Shown here: piece after piece, positions 34,355 to 44,205 of the stretch
Layout: each line of letters opens with the position of its first letter
Numbering within the stretch: position 1 is the first letter of the stretch
Assembly: GCF_002975205.1 (NCBI RefSeq)
Contig: NZ_PCOC01000002.1
Coordinates: forward strand, 1,503,001-1,567,000
Length of the DNA stretch: 64,000 nucleotides
Direction of reading: 5' to 3'
Origin: Ochrobactrum vermis
Lineage (GTDB): Bacteria > Pseudomonadota > Alphaproteobacteria > Rhizobiales > Rhizobiaceae
Notes under the pieces: model-generated
Told to the model about the DNA's origin: nothing
The model's database searches: none
Seen by the model: only the letters and a program-made list of their open reading frames with translations
Translations under genes and position numbers: made by a program

Positions 34355-36319
34355 CTATCCTTTGCGTCCCAGCGCCCAGGCGAGATACGGCGCCCCCACC
34401 AGCGCCGCGAAAAGACCAAGAGGCAGTTCATAGGGGAAGGTCGCATTGCGTGCGCCAAGGTCGGCTATCGTCATCAACAATGCACCGAGGAGTGCCGATG
34501 CCAGCACGTGGCCTGCCGCACGGTCGAACCCCATGCGCCGCGTCATATGTGGCGCCATCAGGCCAACGAAACTCAACGGGCCGACGAGCAGCGAGGCAGC
34601 CGCGCTTGCAATACATGCGACCACGATGGTCGATACGCGCGCCACGCCAACAGGAAGTCCCAACGCCACTGGTGTCGTTTGTCCAAGCGGCAGAATTGTC
34701 AGCCAGCGTGACAAGAGTAGTGCCATGAAGGCAACGCAGATGCCCAAAACCATAAGAAAAATGGCCGTACCAGCTGTTGCCGACGCCGACGAACCGCCGA
34801 GCCACGCGAGAATTTGCCATGAGCGCTGATCGCCAATAGCGAGAAAAGCACTCAGTACGGCAGACGCGAATGAACCGACGGAAATGCCCGCCAAAAGCAG
34901 GCGATTGGGCGAAAGATGTCTCTGGCTTGCAAAGCTCAGGACGACGATCATCGCCGCAAAAGCACCTATAGCGGCACACAGCAACAGTTGAAAATTGTTC
35001 GGTGCGGCAAACAGCGTCAGAGCAATTGCAAAACCGATGCCAGCGCCACCGCTGATGCCGACGACTTCCGGACTGGCCAGTGGGTTGCCGGTCAGGCGCT
35101 GGAGAATAGCGCCTGCCATCGCCAGCAGGCTTCCGGCCGCTGCTGCTGCCAGAAGACGCGGCCAGCGCAAAGGCAGAAGTTCGGCAAAATCCCGGCCTGT
35201 CAGCAACGACCAGCCATCGGGTGTCCGTACAAGTGAAAGAGCGAAGAACGCAGCGATTGCAAGCAGTGCCAGCAACAACATTGCTTTGGCGGTCGAGGCG
35301 CGCGCGAATAGTGCTGAGCCGCCTCCAGCCGATGCGGAAGAGCGAACACGCGGGACGAGCCACAGAAGAAGCGGCCCACCGATCAGAGCCGTCACCGCAC
35401 CGGTCGGGAATGTCTCACCGAGACCGGAACCGAGCATTTGAACGCCGCCGTCGCAAAGCCAGAGCAGAATTGCGCCAGCGAGCGGCGCAGCGACCAGCAC
35501 AGAACCGGGCTTGCGGACGCCAAGCCCCCGCACGATTGCTGGCGCCGCAAGGCCGATGAAGCTGACAAGCCCAACATTGGCGGCAACACCTGCAGTCAAC
35601 GCCACCGAAACCACCACGACCGCAACACGCAGCCATGCCAATGGCACGCCGAGCGCCCGTGCGCTGCTATCGCCAAGCCCTACCAGCGTCAGCGGGCGGC
35701 TCAACATGATCGCCGCAACTAGACCGAGTAGAAACTGCGCGGCCAGCACTTTTGCGGAGGACCAATCCTGCTGGCTGAGCGAACCGCCGTTCCATGTCAC
35801 CAGCGACATCAGATACTCGCCTTGCGAGAGCGTCATGGCGGCGGAAACCGCACTGCAGGTTACGCCAACAAGCAGGCCGGAGATTACCATCGTCACCGGC
35901 TCGAGACGGCTTCGCCATCCGAGCAGAAAGACGATGGCAGTCGCCAGTCCCGCCCCTGCAAACGCCACGGCCCAGCGAAACTCGTCGAGCATTGCCGGGA
36001 AAAACAACGTCGCCGTGATGATGGCAAGCTGCGCGCCGGACGAGACGCCAAGCGTTGACGGATCGGCGATTGGATTGCTTAGAAGTCTTTGCAGAAGCGC
36101 ACCGGCAAGTCCCAGGGCAGCGCCAGCGAAGATGGCGACAGCGGCACGCGGCAGCACTGCATAGGCGAGAATAACCTGCTGCGTATTCATGCCATCCGGA
36201 TTGAACGGAACGGACGGCCATTGCGCGAATGGCAGAAAAGCGCTCGCGTTCCAGAGGCACAGCGCCAATGTGACCACGATGCCGACGACAGCCGCAACGA
36301 CAAATTTCGTTTGCGTCAC
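34355..36319 (-). CDS. fhuB: Ferric hydroxamate siderophore ABC permease, fused double-length (FhuB type)
   Basis: A 654-residue FecCD-family permease made of two fused halves, each with about ten helices, as in FhuB. The first half has PRAAVAIFAGAALGLAGALLQ and NPIADPSTLGVSSGAQLA. The second has RLLAAAAAGSLLAMAGAILQ and NPLASPEVVGISGGAG. Each half ends with a GLMAPHMTRR-like element (GLAAPAIVRGLG and GLMAPHMTRRMG), which contacts the ATPase. It has a GTG start at 36319 that overlaps the stop of fhuD. The ATPase gene fhuC is absent from both sides, so the ATPase must be supplied from another locus. Confidence 0.92.
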   Translation of the reverse strand: MTQTKFVVAAVVGIVVTLALCLWNASAFLPFAQWPSVPFNPDGMNTQQVILAYAVLPRAAVAIFAGAALGLAGALLQRLLSNPIADPSTLGVSSGAQLAIITATLFFPAMLDEFRWAVAFAGAGLATAIVFLLGWRSRLEPVTMVISGLLVGVTCSAVSAAMTLSQGEYLMSLVTWNGGSLSQQDWSSAKVLAAQFLLGLVAAIMLSRPLTLVGLGDSSARALGVPLAWLRVAVVVVSVALTAGVAANVGLVSFIGLAAPAIVRGLGVRKPGSVLVAAPLAGAILLWLCDGGVQMLGSGLGETFPTGAVTALIGGPLLLWLVPRVRSSASAGGGSALFARASTAKAMLLLALLAIAAFFALSLVRTPDGWSLLTGRDFAELLPLRWPRLLAAAAAGSLLAMAGAILQRLTGNPLASPEVVGISGGAGIGFAIALTLFAAPNNFQLLLCAAIGAFAAMIVVLSFASQRHLSPNRLLLAGISVGSFASAVLSAFLAIGDQRSWQILAWLGGSSASATAGTAIFLMVLGICVAFMALLLSRWLTILPLGQTTPVALGLPVGVARVSTIVVACIASAAASLLVGPLSFVGLMAPHMTRRMGFDRAAGHVLASALLGALLMTIADLGARNATFPYELPLGLFAALVGAPYLAWALGRKG

Positions 36320-37233
36320 CGGCTGTCCTCCGGCTGTTCCAGCAGGGCATTTTTCAAAAGGCGCGCAAAGCGCAATCCCGCAGTGATGCCGCCATAAGGA
36401 TTGACGTTACCCAACTGATGAACGCGCCCTTCGCGCACTGGCTGGAGCGAACGCCAGATCAGGCTATTGCGCAGGCTGCTGCGGGCTTCGACCGGAACAT
36501 CGGAGATGATGACGATCCGCGCCTCCGGCTTTTCCGCAAGAGTTTCCAGCGGCACCGGAGCTGCAAACGTAAAGCGCGAACGGTCCGTCCACGCATTGGG
36601 AAGCCCTAACCTCGACAAAATATCGCCGAACATGCTGTCATCGCCGAAGGCACGAAAATGGCGCGCATCGCCGATATTGATCAGATATGTCGGACGATTA
36701 CCGAAAGGCTTCAGCGTATCCGTTGCTTGTTCGAGAAAAATTTCCTGTTCACGCAAAACGGCTTCAGCTTTCGCTTCAAGCCCCAGCTTGCGTCCCAGTT
36801 CCGATACCGCCGCAAGCGCCTTCTGGTAAGGCGGTTCTCCCTGCACATAAAACGGCATGGACAAAACCGGCGCGATAGCCTTCAGCGCTGCTTCATGCTG
36901 CGTGTAGAACGGCGAACTCAAAATGAGATCCGGCTTCAAAAGATAGAGAAGTTCAAAATTCGGCGAGCCTCTAAGACCAAGATCGGTGACTGATTCCGGG
37001 ATGACGGGCTCGACCGCAGCTTTGCGAAACTGAATCAGTTCCGTCGCAGCAATCGGCGTGACGCCGAGCGCCATTATTGTTTCGAGCATAGCCCAGTCGA
37101 TGGCTGCGATGCGCAGCGCCGGATTGGCGCGCGCACCCTGCGGCAAAGCCAGAGCCGCCAGAAGGCCCAGCGCTTTCCGCCGGCTGATCTTAAGGGACGA
37201 GAAACCCGCCCCGCGTTGCGGGTATTCTACCAT
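36316..37233 (-). CDS. fhuD: Ferric siderophore-binding periplasmic protein (FhuD type)
   Basis: A 305-residue periplasmic receptor of the class III helical-backbone fold. The N-terminus has a twin-arginine-like signal (SRRKALGLLAALALP at 17-31), as in E. coli FhuD. The mature part has IAAIDWAMLETIMALGVTPIAAT, LYLLKPDLILSSPFY and the C-terminal PYGGITAGLRFARLL. The start ATG at 37233 gives a 16-residue leader before the Arg pair; a later start is possible. It is the first gene of fhuD-fhuB. The ligand is probably a ferric hydroxamate siderophore, by family and by the FhuB partner. Confidence 0.87.
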   Translation of the reverse strand: MVEYPQRGAGFSSLKISRRKALGLLAALALPQGARANPALRIAAIDWAMLETIMALGVTPIAATELIQFRKAAVEPVIPESVTDLGLRGSPNFELLYLLKPDLILSSPFYTQHEAALKAIAPVLSMPFYVQGEPPYQKALAAVSELGRKLGLEAKAEAVLREQEIFLEQATDTLKPFGNRPTYLINIGDARHFRAFGDDSMFGDILSRLGLPNAWTDRSRFTFAAPVPLETLAEKPEARIVIISDVPVEARSSLRNSLIWRSLQPVREGRVHQLGNVNPYGGITAGLRFARLLKNALLEQPEDSR

Positions 37234-37407
37234 GAAACGGTCGGCGTACTCTTATAGGTTCTGCCGTCACCATAGTTACATCCGACGGAACTTCAACGTA
37301 TGACGTACCCCTATCCGCAATATTCTTGACAGTGAGCATCTTCTTTTAAGATTTCTTCCGGACAAGGGCGACTGCGCCCGCCAGCGCTACCCGCATCAAG
37401 GTTATGA

Positions 37408-38289
37408 TTACGGGACCGGCAACAAGCTTATCAGGTTGTCGATGACCGGAGAGCGATTGCTTTTCATCGAAACCAGCCCCAGCCGCGCCAGAAGCGGTTC
37501 TCCCTCGATGGGGCGGTATGTGACACCCGCCAGCTTGATCTGCGCGATGGCGGCGGGAACAATCGAGACTCCGAGATCGGCAGCAACCAGATTGACGACA
37601 GATGGCATCTGCGGCGCTTCCTGCGCCACGATCATTTCAAAACCTGCATTTCGACAAGCTTCGACGACATCGTCATACAGGCTCAGTCCCACAATGCGCG
37701 GGAAGAGCACAAAAGCTTCATTTGCCAGAGCAGCAATTGGCAGTTTGGGGTAAACCGCAAGTGGATGATGGCTCGGCAACGCAATCAACATCGGCTCATC
37801 TGCCAGCCGCCTCATGCGCACATCCTTGGGGTTTTCCAGACCCGGCCGAATGAAGGCGGCGTCCAATTCCCCCCTGACCAGCTTTTCCATCAGAAGATGA
37901 CTGTTCATCTCTGTCAGGGTCAACCGGACATCCGGCCATCTGGCCCGAAATTTACGGATCGTGCCACTAACGGTCGGGTTGAATGCAGACGACGCGGTAA
38001 AACCCAAAGCAAGCCTGCCGGTCTCGCCCCGTGCCGCACCTTGCGCTGCGAGCCTCGCCTTCTCAGCGGCAGCAAGAGAAGCCTTCGCCTCACCGAGAAA
38101 AGCCGTGCCTGCTGCGGTCAGTTCGGCTCCATGCGGCACGCGATGAAACAGCGCCACACCAATCTCGTTTTCAAGATCGCGTATCTGCTGGCTGAGCGGC
38201 GGTTGTCCGATCCCGAGCTTCGCAGCCGCGCGTGTAAAATTGCCCTCTTCGGCGACGGCCATAAAATAACGCAGATGGCGCAGTTCCAT
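37408..38289 (-). CDS. LysR family regulator, divergent from an MFS gene (YnfL-like)
   Basis: A 293-residue LysR protein. The start is the ATG at 38289, which opens MELRHLRYFMAVAEEGNFTR, the classic first helix; a TTG 12 bases upstream is rejected. The winged helix-turn-helix is residues 1-60 (AAAKLGIGQPPLSQQIRDLE). The effector domain covers 90-290 with SIVPAAIAQIKLAGV near the end. It is divergent from an MFS exporter across about 100 bases, the same arrangement as E. coli ynfL-ynfM, so it probably controls that exporter. The inducer is unknown. Confidence 0.88.
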   Translation of the reverse strand: MELRHLRYFMAVAEEGNFTRAAAKLGIGQPPLSQQIRDLENEIGVALFHRVPHGAELTAAGTAFLGEAKASLAAAEKARLAAQGAARGETGRLALGFTASSAFNPTVSGTIRKFRARWPDVRLTLTEMNSHLLMEKLVRGELDAAFIRPGLENPKDVRMRRLADEPMLIALPSHHPLAVYPKLPIAALANEAFVLFPRIVGLSLYDDVVEACRNAGFEMIVAQEAPQMPSVVNLVAADLGVSIVPAAIAQIKLAGVTYRPIEGEPLLARLGLVSMKSNRSPVIDNLISLLPVP

Positions 38290-38390
38290 TGCTATATCCA
38301 AAAGCTATTGCAATCGTCACTTCCATATATTGGACAAATGGAGTGCATTTGACTAGATCAAAAAGCGGGAGGATTTGAAAAGGCAAAGTC

Positions 38391-39689
38391 ATGTCACGCC
38401 TCGCAGAACGCAGTCTCGACAGCGTCAGAACACCGGAAAGCCAGCTCAAGCTCGTCTCAGCTCCCACGGCACCTGAACAGAAGCACTATCTCGTCAAGGG
38501 CACACCGGCATTTCGCAATGCGAGTATTGCCCTGTTTTTGTCCGGCTTCGCGACCTTTTCCCTGCTTTACTGCGTCCAGCCGCTTATGCCGCTTTTCGCA
38601 CATGATTTTAACATCACGCCTGCGGCCAGTTCCCTGTCGCTTTCGGTTTCGACCGGCTCTCTCGCTTTCGCGATCTTCTGCGCCGCCGCTATATCGGAGC
38701 GTTTTGGACGCCGGACATTGATGTTCGTTTCGCTTCTCGGCTCCGCATTGTGCACAATCGCCAGCGCATTGGTGCCTGACTGGCATATGCTGCTCGCCAT
38801 TCGTGCCTTGCAGGGCTTGTTGCTGGGCGGGGTTCCGGCGGTCGCCATGACCTATCTGGCGGAAGAAATCGACCCGCGCGGCCTTGGCGCGTCGATGGGG
38901 CTCTATATTGCAGGCAACGCCTTCGGCGGCATGGCAGGCCGTGTCATCGCTGGAACACTTGCGGAATATTTCTCCTGGCGCGTCGGCCTTGCTGGCATGG
39001 GCCTTCTCGGGCTTGCAGCATCCATCGGCTTCCTCTTTCTTCTGCCCGCTTCGCAAAATTTCATCCCGCGTCCCGGCTTCAATGCACGGTTTCACCTCGG
39101 CGCATGGATCGGCCACATCCGTAACCCGGCCTTGCCGCTGCTCTTTGCTATTGGCTTTCTGGTGATGGGTTCGTTCGTCACCATCTATAACTATATCGGT
39201 TTTCGCCTTGTCGCGGCGCCTTATAGCCTCAGTCAGACGGCGCTCGGCGCCATTTTCACGGTTTACCTGTTCGGCATCGCAGCGTCCTGGCTCGCTGGCA
39301 GGATGGGCGACAGACTAGGCTATTTCACCGTCCTTCCCATCGGGCTTGCCATACAGGCTGCAGGCTGTCTTTTGACCCTGTTTGCGCCACTGCCAGTCAT
39401 CGTTGTGGGCATCATCCTCGTGACTGTCGGCTTCTTCGTCAGCCATTCGGTCGCCAGCGCTTTGGTCGGACGACTGGCACTCCACACCAAGGGGCATGCG
39501 TCCTCGCTCTACCTGCTCGCCTACTATCTGGGTTCCAGCGTTGCAGGTGCTGCGGGCGGCTATTTCTGGGTTGCCGACGGATGGTCAGCGGTCGCCGAAT
39601 TCACCTTCGTCATGCTCGCCATTGCGTTCGCGGCGTCACTGGGAGCAGCCCGCTTGTCAAACAAGAACAAAGCTCAGACAAGACGATAA
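38391..39689 (+). CDS. MFS transporter (YnfM-like)
   Basis: A 432-residue major facilitator with 12 helices after a 40-residue cytoplasmic N-terminus. Seen: ERFGRRTLMF (loop 2-3 motif A, variant of GRRP), RALQGLLLGGVPAVAMTYLAEE (helix 4, antiporter-like) and, in the second half, GRMGDRLGYFTVLP. Sequence and divergent LysR context recall E. coli YnfM, an arabinose/polyol-type efflux family member. The start ATG at 38391 has AAAGG close by and GGGAGGA further upstream. A bulged hairpin with ATGCCG/CGGCAT arms about 40 bases after the stop may end the transcript, though it lacks a T run. Confidence 0.88.
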   Translation: MSRLAERSLDSVRTPESQLKLVSAPTAPEQKHYLVKGTPAFRNASIALFLSGFATFSLLYCVQPLMPLFAHDFNITPAASSLSLSVSTGSLAFAIFCAAAISERFGRRTLMFVSLLGSALCTIASALVPDWHMLLAIRALQGLLLGGVPAVAMTYLAEEIDPRGLGASMGLYIAGNAFGGMAGRVIAGTLAEYFSWRVGLAGMGLLGLAASIGFLFLLPASQNFIPRPGFNARFHLGAWIGHIRNPALPLLFAIGFLVMGSFVTIYNYIGFRLVAAPYSLSQTALGAIFTVYLFGIAASWLAGRMGDRLGYFTVLPIGLAIQAAGCLLTLFAPLPVIVVGIILVTVGFFVSHSVASALVGRLALHTKGHASSLYLLAYYLGSSVAGAAGGYFWVADGWSAVAEFTFVMLAIAFAASLGAARLSNKNKAQTRR

Positions 39690-39922
39690 AATTGTATGGA
39701 AGCTCGTTTCGAGAGCTCATGCCAATATGCCGCCGCGCACGGCCTATGGTGCGGCATTCATCGGTATCCTATCGGCCCACAAGTCAGCCCAGTGACCCCA
39801 CCAGATTGCGGGGCATTTTGTGTCTGTTGATCTTGCCTTTATGAACCGGTTTGGGATTGATATCCTTCTGAAAATTGCCTAGCTGCTTGACAGGAGCGAG
39901 GCAAATCGACGGAGGCTCGGGC

Positions 39923-40630
39923 ATGAGCGAATTGGCCGACTGGCTATCGGACACACGTCCGATCACACGAAAGAATGCGGCAGAAGTCGTGTTCGACGAT
40001 ATTCGCTCAGCCATCACATCCGGTCGCCTTGCCGTGGGGACCCGTCTGCCTTCCGAAGCCCAGCTCGCGGGCCGGTTCGGGGTAAGTCGTCCAATCGTGC
40101 GCGAGGCGCTGCGGTCGCTACAAACGTTGGGGCTCACCCAGACCCGCACGGGCAGCGGCACCTATGTCCTGAATGTTTCCCCTGCGAGTGAACTGAGTTA
40201 CGGCGGCTACTCGGCACGTGATCTCATTGAGGCGCGTCCCTTCATTGAGGTACCAGCGGCAGGCTGGGCAGCACTGCGCCGCAACGCCGGGCAACTAACC
40301 CATCTTCTCGAACTTTGCGACAAGATGGACCGGCAGACGGATCCCCAGAAATGGGAACTGCTCGATTCCGAATTTCATTGTGCTATTGCCGAGGCATCTG
40401 GAAACACGGTCTTTACCAAAATCGTCGCCGATGCCCGCGAGGCGCTGATCCAGCAATCCGAACTCGTCAATCTGATGTCTGGCCGCCGCGAAGCATCGAA
40501 TGACGAGCATCGCCGTATCGTTGAAGCCATCGAGGCAGGATCGGAAGCCGAAGCCCGCGCTGCAATGGAAGCCCATCTGAGCAAGGTCAAGACCGCCGTG
40601 ACCACGATCATCGGCAAGGACGAAGTCTGA
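39923..40630 (+). CDS. GntR family regulator, FadR subfamily
   Basis: A 235-residue repressor. The winged helix-turn-helix is residues 25-85 (VFDDIRSAITSGRLAVGTRL, then SEAQLAGRFGVSRPIVREAL and TRTGSGTYV). The FCD-type ligand domain occupies 100-225, with metal-ligand histidines likely in SEFHCAIAEASGN and NDEHRRIVEAIEAG. The start ATG at 39923 has GGAGG seven bases upstream; an upstream in-frame start at 39875 lacks a ribosome site. It precedes the asparagine permease and asparaginase genes on the same strand and probably controls them, with asparagine, aspartate or another amino acid as signal. Confidence 0.88.
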   Translation: MSELADWLSDTRPITRKNAAEVVFDDIRSAITSGRLAVGTRLPSEAQLAGRFGVSRPIVREALRSLQTLGLTQTRTGSGTYVLNVSPASELSYGGYSARDLIEARPFIEVPAAGWAALRRNAGQLTHLLELCDKMDRQTDPQKWELLDSEFHCAIAEASGNTVFTKIVADAREALIQQSELVNLMSGRREASNDEHRRIVEAIEAGSEAEARAAMEAHLSKVKTAVTTIIGKDEV

Positions 40631-40993
40631 AATCTAATTTCATGTGACGGGCTGCTCTTCCGCTGGATTCGCACGGATTAGGCGCGCCATTTCAACTTGG
40701 CGCGCCATTCTCGTGCCAGATAAGCACAAGCCGGTAACACTTTCTTCCTGCTGATTTTTTCCCTGCCAGCCTATTCCGGAAATGCGTGCGAAGCTTCCCA
40801 TGTGAAGCCGAATACTTGACGTGCGTTCTTCGATATGCGTTAAAACTGCCTCAAAAATCTGTCATGCAGCTTTACAGAATACCCATCAAATAGGGATGAA
40901 TTCCATACCCTCATTGAATGGTCAACGGCGCGCCCTAATTGGGCTTTCGTGCCGAATGGTCGACTGTAGAAATAGCGCTCTCAGGGAGGAGCA
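40631..40993. other. 363-base intergenic region upstream of the asparagine permease
   Basis: No gene was found. At 40681-40706, GGCGCGCC occurs twice around a ten-base spacer. Each copy is itself palindromic, and together they form an eight-pair hairpin that may end the gntR transcript. The remainder is A+T-richer and should hold the promoter and GntR operator for the permease gene, whose ribosome site AGGGAGGA lies at 40983-40990. Confidence 0.55.
40681..40706 (+). terminator. Possible terminator after the gntR gene
   Basis: GGCGCGCC, ATTTCAACTT loop, GGCGCGCC, followed by ATTCT. The stem is strong but the T tract is poor, so termination efficiency is uncertain. Confidence 0.4.
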
Positions 40994-42463
40994 ATGCCGA
41001 TCAAAACCATGAAGGCCACCCCGGCCGAACGCGAAGTGTTCATTGACGAGGACCGCGGTTATCACAAAGCCCTGAAGCCGAGACAGATCCAGATGATCGC
41101 CATCGGCGGCGCAATCGGAACAGGGCTGTTCCTTGGCGCGGGCGGACGTTTGGCGATGGCAGGCCCGGCTCTGGTCTTCGTCTATGCCTTGTGCGGCTTC
41201 TTTGCGTTTCTGGTTCTGCGCGCATTGGGCGAGCTGATCATGCATCGCCCCAGCTCCGGCTCCTTCGTCTCCTATGCCCGCGAGTTCTACGGCGAAAAAC
41301 TGGCTTTCGTGGCAGGCTGGATGTACTGGCTCAATTGGGCCATGACGTCGGTAGCCGACGTGACAGCAGTCGCGCTCTACATGAATTTTTTCAAGCACTA
41401 TGTGCCGTGGCTGCAGGGCGTCGACCAATGGGTGTTTGCCCTGACAGCACTTGTCATCGTGCTGTCGATGAACCTTCTTTCGGTGAAGGTGTTCGGCGAA
41501 CTGGAATTCTGGTTCAGCCTCGTCAAGGTCGTCGCGCTCGTCACGTTTCTGGTAATCGGTATTTACTTTGTCGTTTCAGGCACGCCGATCGACGGTCACC
41601 CGGCGGGATTCAGCATCATCACAGATAGTGGTGGCTTGTTCCCGAATGGCATATTGCCTGCCTTCATCATCATACAGGGTGTGGTTTTCGCCTATGCATC
41701 CATCGAGTTGCTGGGCACTACGGCTGGAGAGACAGAAGATCCGCGCAAGGTTATGCCACGAGCAATCCGCACCGTGGTCTTCCGCTTGCTCGTTTTCTAT
41801 GTGGGTTCAGTTCTGCTGCTCTCTCTGCTTCTCCCCTACACGGCCTATTCGGCAGGCGAGAGTCCGTTTGTGACCTTCTTCAGCAAGATCGGCATCGAGG
41901 GTGCGGATGTCATTATGAACCTCGTTGTTCTGACGGCCGTTCTGTCATCGCTGAATGCCGGGCTCTATTCCACCGGGCGCATCCTGCATTCAATGGCTGT
42001 ATCCGGTTCTGCCCCTGCCTCTCTGGCCAAGATGAACAAGAATGGCGTTCCCTATATGGGCATCGCGGTTACCGCCGTTGTCACCGTCATTGGCGTCATT
42101 CTCAATGCCGTCGTGCCAGCGGCAGCGTTCGAAATCGCACTCAATCTCTCCGCACTCGGCATCATCACGGCATGGGGCGTCATCGTCCTTTGCCAGTTGA
42201 AACTGTGGCAACTTGCGCATCGCGGCGAAATCGTGCGCCCAGATTTCCGCATGTTCGGCGCACCCTATACCGGCATCCTCACACTCGCATTCTTGCTCGG
42301 CGTGCTTGTCCTGATGGCGCTCGACTATCCGGTCGGCACCTGGACGATTGCTTCGCTGGCGATTATCGGCCCTGCCCTCATCCTCGGCTGGTATCTGATG
42401 CGTGAACGCATCCATCGACTTGCTGCCGAACGTGCTGTAGACGCCAGCATTTCTGGTAAGTGA
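40994..42463 (+). CDS. ansP: L-asparagine/amino acid permease of the APC superfamily
   Basis: A 489-residue amino acid permease with 12 helices. The N-terminus [20 protein letters not shown] (about 25-44) carries the helix 1 [10 protein letters not shown] motif of the amino acid transporter family. It is followed by [19 protein letters not shown] and, in the middle, [19 protein letters not shown]. Similarity to AnsP and the overlap with an asparaginase gene make asparagine the likely substrate. The start ATG at 40994 has GGGAGGA upstream. Its stop lies 14 bases before the asparaginase ATG, so the two are one operon. Confidence 0.88.
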   Translation: MPIKTMKATPAEREVFIDEDRGYHKALKPRQIQMIAIGGAIGTGLFLGAGGRLAMAGPALVFVYALCGFFAFLVLRALGELIMHRPSSGSFVSYAREFYGEKLAFVAGWMYWLNWAMTSVADVTAVALYMNFFKHYVPWLQGVDQWVFALTALVIVLSMNLLSVKVFGELEFWFSLVKVVALVTFLVIGIYFVVSGTPIDGHPAGFSIITDSGGLFPNGILPAFIIIQGVVFAYASIELLGTTAGETEDPRKVMPRAIRTVVFRLLVFYVGSVLLLSLLLPYTAYSAGESPFVTFFSKIGIEGADVIMNLVVLTAVLSSLNAGLYSTGRILHSMAVSGSAPASLAKMNKNGVPYMGIAVTAVVTVIGVILNAVVPAAAFEIALNLSALGIITAWGVIVLCQLKLWQLAHRGEIVRPDFRMFGAPYTGILTLAFLLGVLVLMALDYPVGTWTIASLAIIGPALILGWYLMRERIHRLAAERAVDASISGK

Positions 42464-42477
42464 GAGGATTCGGAAAT

Positions 42478-43416
42478 ATGTCGCTTGCAAAGCCTTCCAT
42501 AGTGCTGATCGCCACTGGCGGCACCATCGCCAGCAAGCGCGGGGAAGACGGAGCAAGCACACCGGTCCTGACCGGTGAGGATCTGCTAGAATTCGTGCCG
42601 GGCCTTGAAGCGGAGCTTCGTCCGGTCGACATGATGGCGAAGGATTCTGCAAGCCTTACCCTGTCGGACATGCAGCGCATCAGCGATACCGTCGATGCCA
42701 GCCTGAAGGATGGCGAAGTCGATGGCGTCGTTGTCCTGCACGGGACCGACGCTATGGAAGAAACGGCGCTGCTGGTGCATCTGCAACACCGCATCGGCAA
42801 GCCGGTGATTTTCACCGGTGCGCAATTTACTGCCGATCACCCTCAAGCCGATGGGCCGGAAAACCTCGCCACCGCCATTCGCCTTGCCTGCGATCCGGCC
42901 AATACCGACAAAGGCGTCCTTATCGCCTTCGGCGGGCGGATCGTTCCTGCCTGGGGAGCCTATAAGTTCAGCAGTGACAGTGCCGATGCTTTCCGTTCCG
43001 CACGGTCGATCCAGACCCAAAGCCCGGCGCTTCCAGCTTCTGTCGGTGACCGCCGGATTGATACGATTGCCATTTATCCGGGTTGCGACGCTGTTCATAT
43101 CGAAGCGAGCATAGCAGCCGGTGCCAGCGGCATTGTGCTCGCAGCGCTCGGCTCGGGAAACACCACGCCATGCGTTGTCGAAGCTGTCCGCGAATGTTCG
43201 CGTCGCAATATTCCTGTTGCCGTTTCAAGTCGCGTACCGGAAGGTTTGCTGACGCCTGGTTATGGCGGCGGCGGCGGCGGACATGATCTCGGCGAAGCCG
43301 GAGCCATTCACGCGCATACGCTTCGTCCTGGTCAGGCCCGCATCCTGCTGGCTGCACTGATTGCCAGCGGCAGCCCCAGAGATGCCATGATCCGCGCTTT
43401 CAGCGACTATCGATAA
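42478..43416 (+). CDS. ansA: L-asparaginase (bacterial I/II family)
   Basis: A 312-residue asparaginase that hydrolyses L-asparagine to aspartate and ammonia. Seen: first catalytic threonine in IATGGTIAS, the second with its aspartate in VVLHGTDAMEETA, and the lysine region GAYKFSS. There is no signal peptide, so it is cytoplasmic. The start is the ATG at 42478 with GAGAGGA upstream; an in-frame GTG at 42460 overlaps the permease stop and is a weaker choice. A glycine run (GYGGGGGGHD) near residue 265 is unusual but keeps the frame. It completes import and breakdown of asparagine under the upstream GntR protein. Confidence 0.9.
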   Translation: MSLAKPSIVLIATGGTIASKRGEDGASTPVLTGEDLLEFVPGLEAELRPVDMMAKDSASLTLSDMQRISDTVDASLKDGEVDGVVVLHGTDAMEETALLVHLQHRIGKPVIFTGAQFTADHPQADGPENLATAIRLACDPANTDKGVLIAFGGRIVPAWGAYKFSSDSADAFRSARSIQTQSPALPASVGDRRIDTIAIYPGCDAVHIEASIAAGASGIVLAALGSGNTTPCVVEAVRECSRRNIPVAVSSRVPEGLLTPGYGGGGGGHDLGEAGAIHAHTLRPGQARILLAALIASGSPRDAMIRAFSDYR

Positions 43417-43422
43417 ATTGGA

Positions 43423-44205
43423 TCAGCTCGGAAACTGGCGATAGCATTCTTCAGCCACCTGCCGTAGCCGCTCGCGCGATATCTCGCCGCTCACCGCATA
43501 ACCAAGATCGTTGTCGATCCAGTAGAAGGTTTCCACACCATCGCTTGAGGCAAACCGGAAGCTTGTGTCGCGGTTGTCCGGATTGCGCCCGACGATCACC
43601 GAAAGCCGCTTGCCTGCTTCGTCCTCATACATGAAGAAAGCACCCGCCTTGCCGTCGACCGGCAACAGGCGACCGCCGACGAGCTGGAAGCCAAGCGAGC
43701 GGAGATCGGGAACGCGGAGATCGGGTATGTTGAGCCTTTTGCCAAGCCATGTCGCCAGATGCGCCTCCTCGTTGGAAAAGACCTCTACCGGGTGTCGCAC
43801 TTCGCTGGCATAGATGAGATAAGCCGCCTGTGCCTGTTCCGGCAGGGTTTGGGCACTCGCCATTTGCGGCTCGGCTTCCGCGAGCAGGCGCGAACCTGCA
43901 AAGCCGCCAGCGCCGCCAATCACAAGTGCCGCGAGAACAGCCGCTGCAACCGCTCCCTGATAATTTCGCGACTGACGCATTCCCGCTGAACGGATCAATC
44001 CGGGATCGGCATTCTTTGCCTCGGCAAAACCGGAAAAGAGCTGCCTAATACCCTCGTTTTGCCTGCTCCAATCCGCAGCCAGTGCCGCCTGTTCGGGATC
44101 GCTCTCAAGAATTCCGGCGATGCGGGCATGCTCTTCCTCGGACAATTGACCGTCGACATAGGCGTGCAGTTCCGCTTCGGTTAAGGGAGAATTGTGTTCT
44201 GTCAT
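43423..44205 (-). CDS. Anti-sigma factor, membrane-bound
   Basis: A 260-residue protein. The N-terminal region, about 1-60 (LTEAELHAYVDGQLSEEEHA and the helices after it), resembles the sigma-binding domain of ZAS-type anti-sigma factors, but the HxxxCxxC zinc motif is missing. One transmembrane helix lies at about 86-106 (AAVAAAVLAALVIGGAGGFA). A periplasmic domain of about 150 residues follows (FEVFSNEEAHLATWLGKRL and on). Its start overlaps the end of the sigma gene (ATGA). It should hold the ECF factor at the membrane and release it on an envelope signal that remains unknown. Confidence 0.87.
   Translation of the reverse strand: MTEHNSPLTEAELHAYVDGQLSEEEHARIAGILESDPEQAALAADWSRQNEGIRQLFSGFAEAKNADPGLIRSAGMRQSRNYQGAVAAAVLAALVIGGAGGFAGSRLLAEAEPQMASAQTLPEQAQAAYLIYASEVRHPVEVFSNEEAHLATWLGKRLNIPDLRVPDLRSLGFQLVGGRLLPVDGKAGAFFMYEDEAGKRLSVIVGRNPDNRDTSFRFASSDGVETFYWIDNDLGYAVSGEISRERLRQVAEECYRQFPS

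Noticed and set aside
37320..37360. TTGACA-like promoter sequence on the plus strand
   Set aside because: No plus-strand gene follows before 38391, and the spacing to a minus-ten box is poor.
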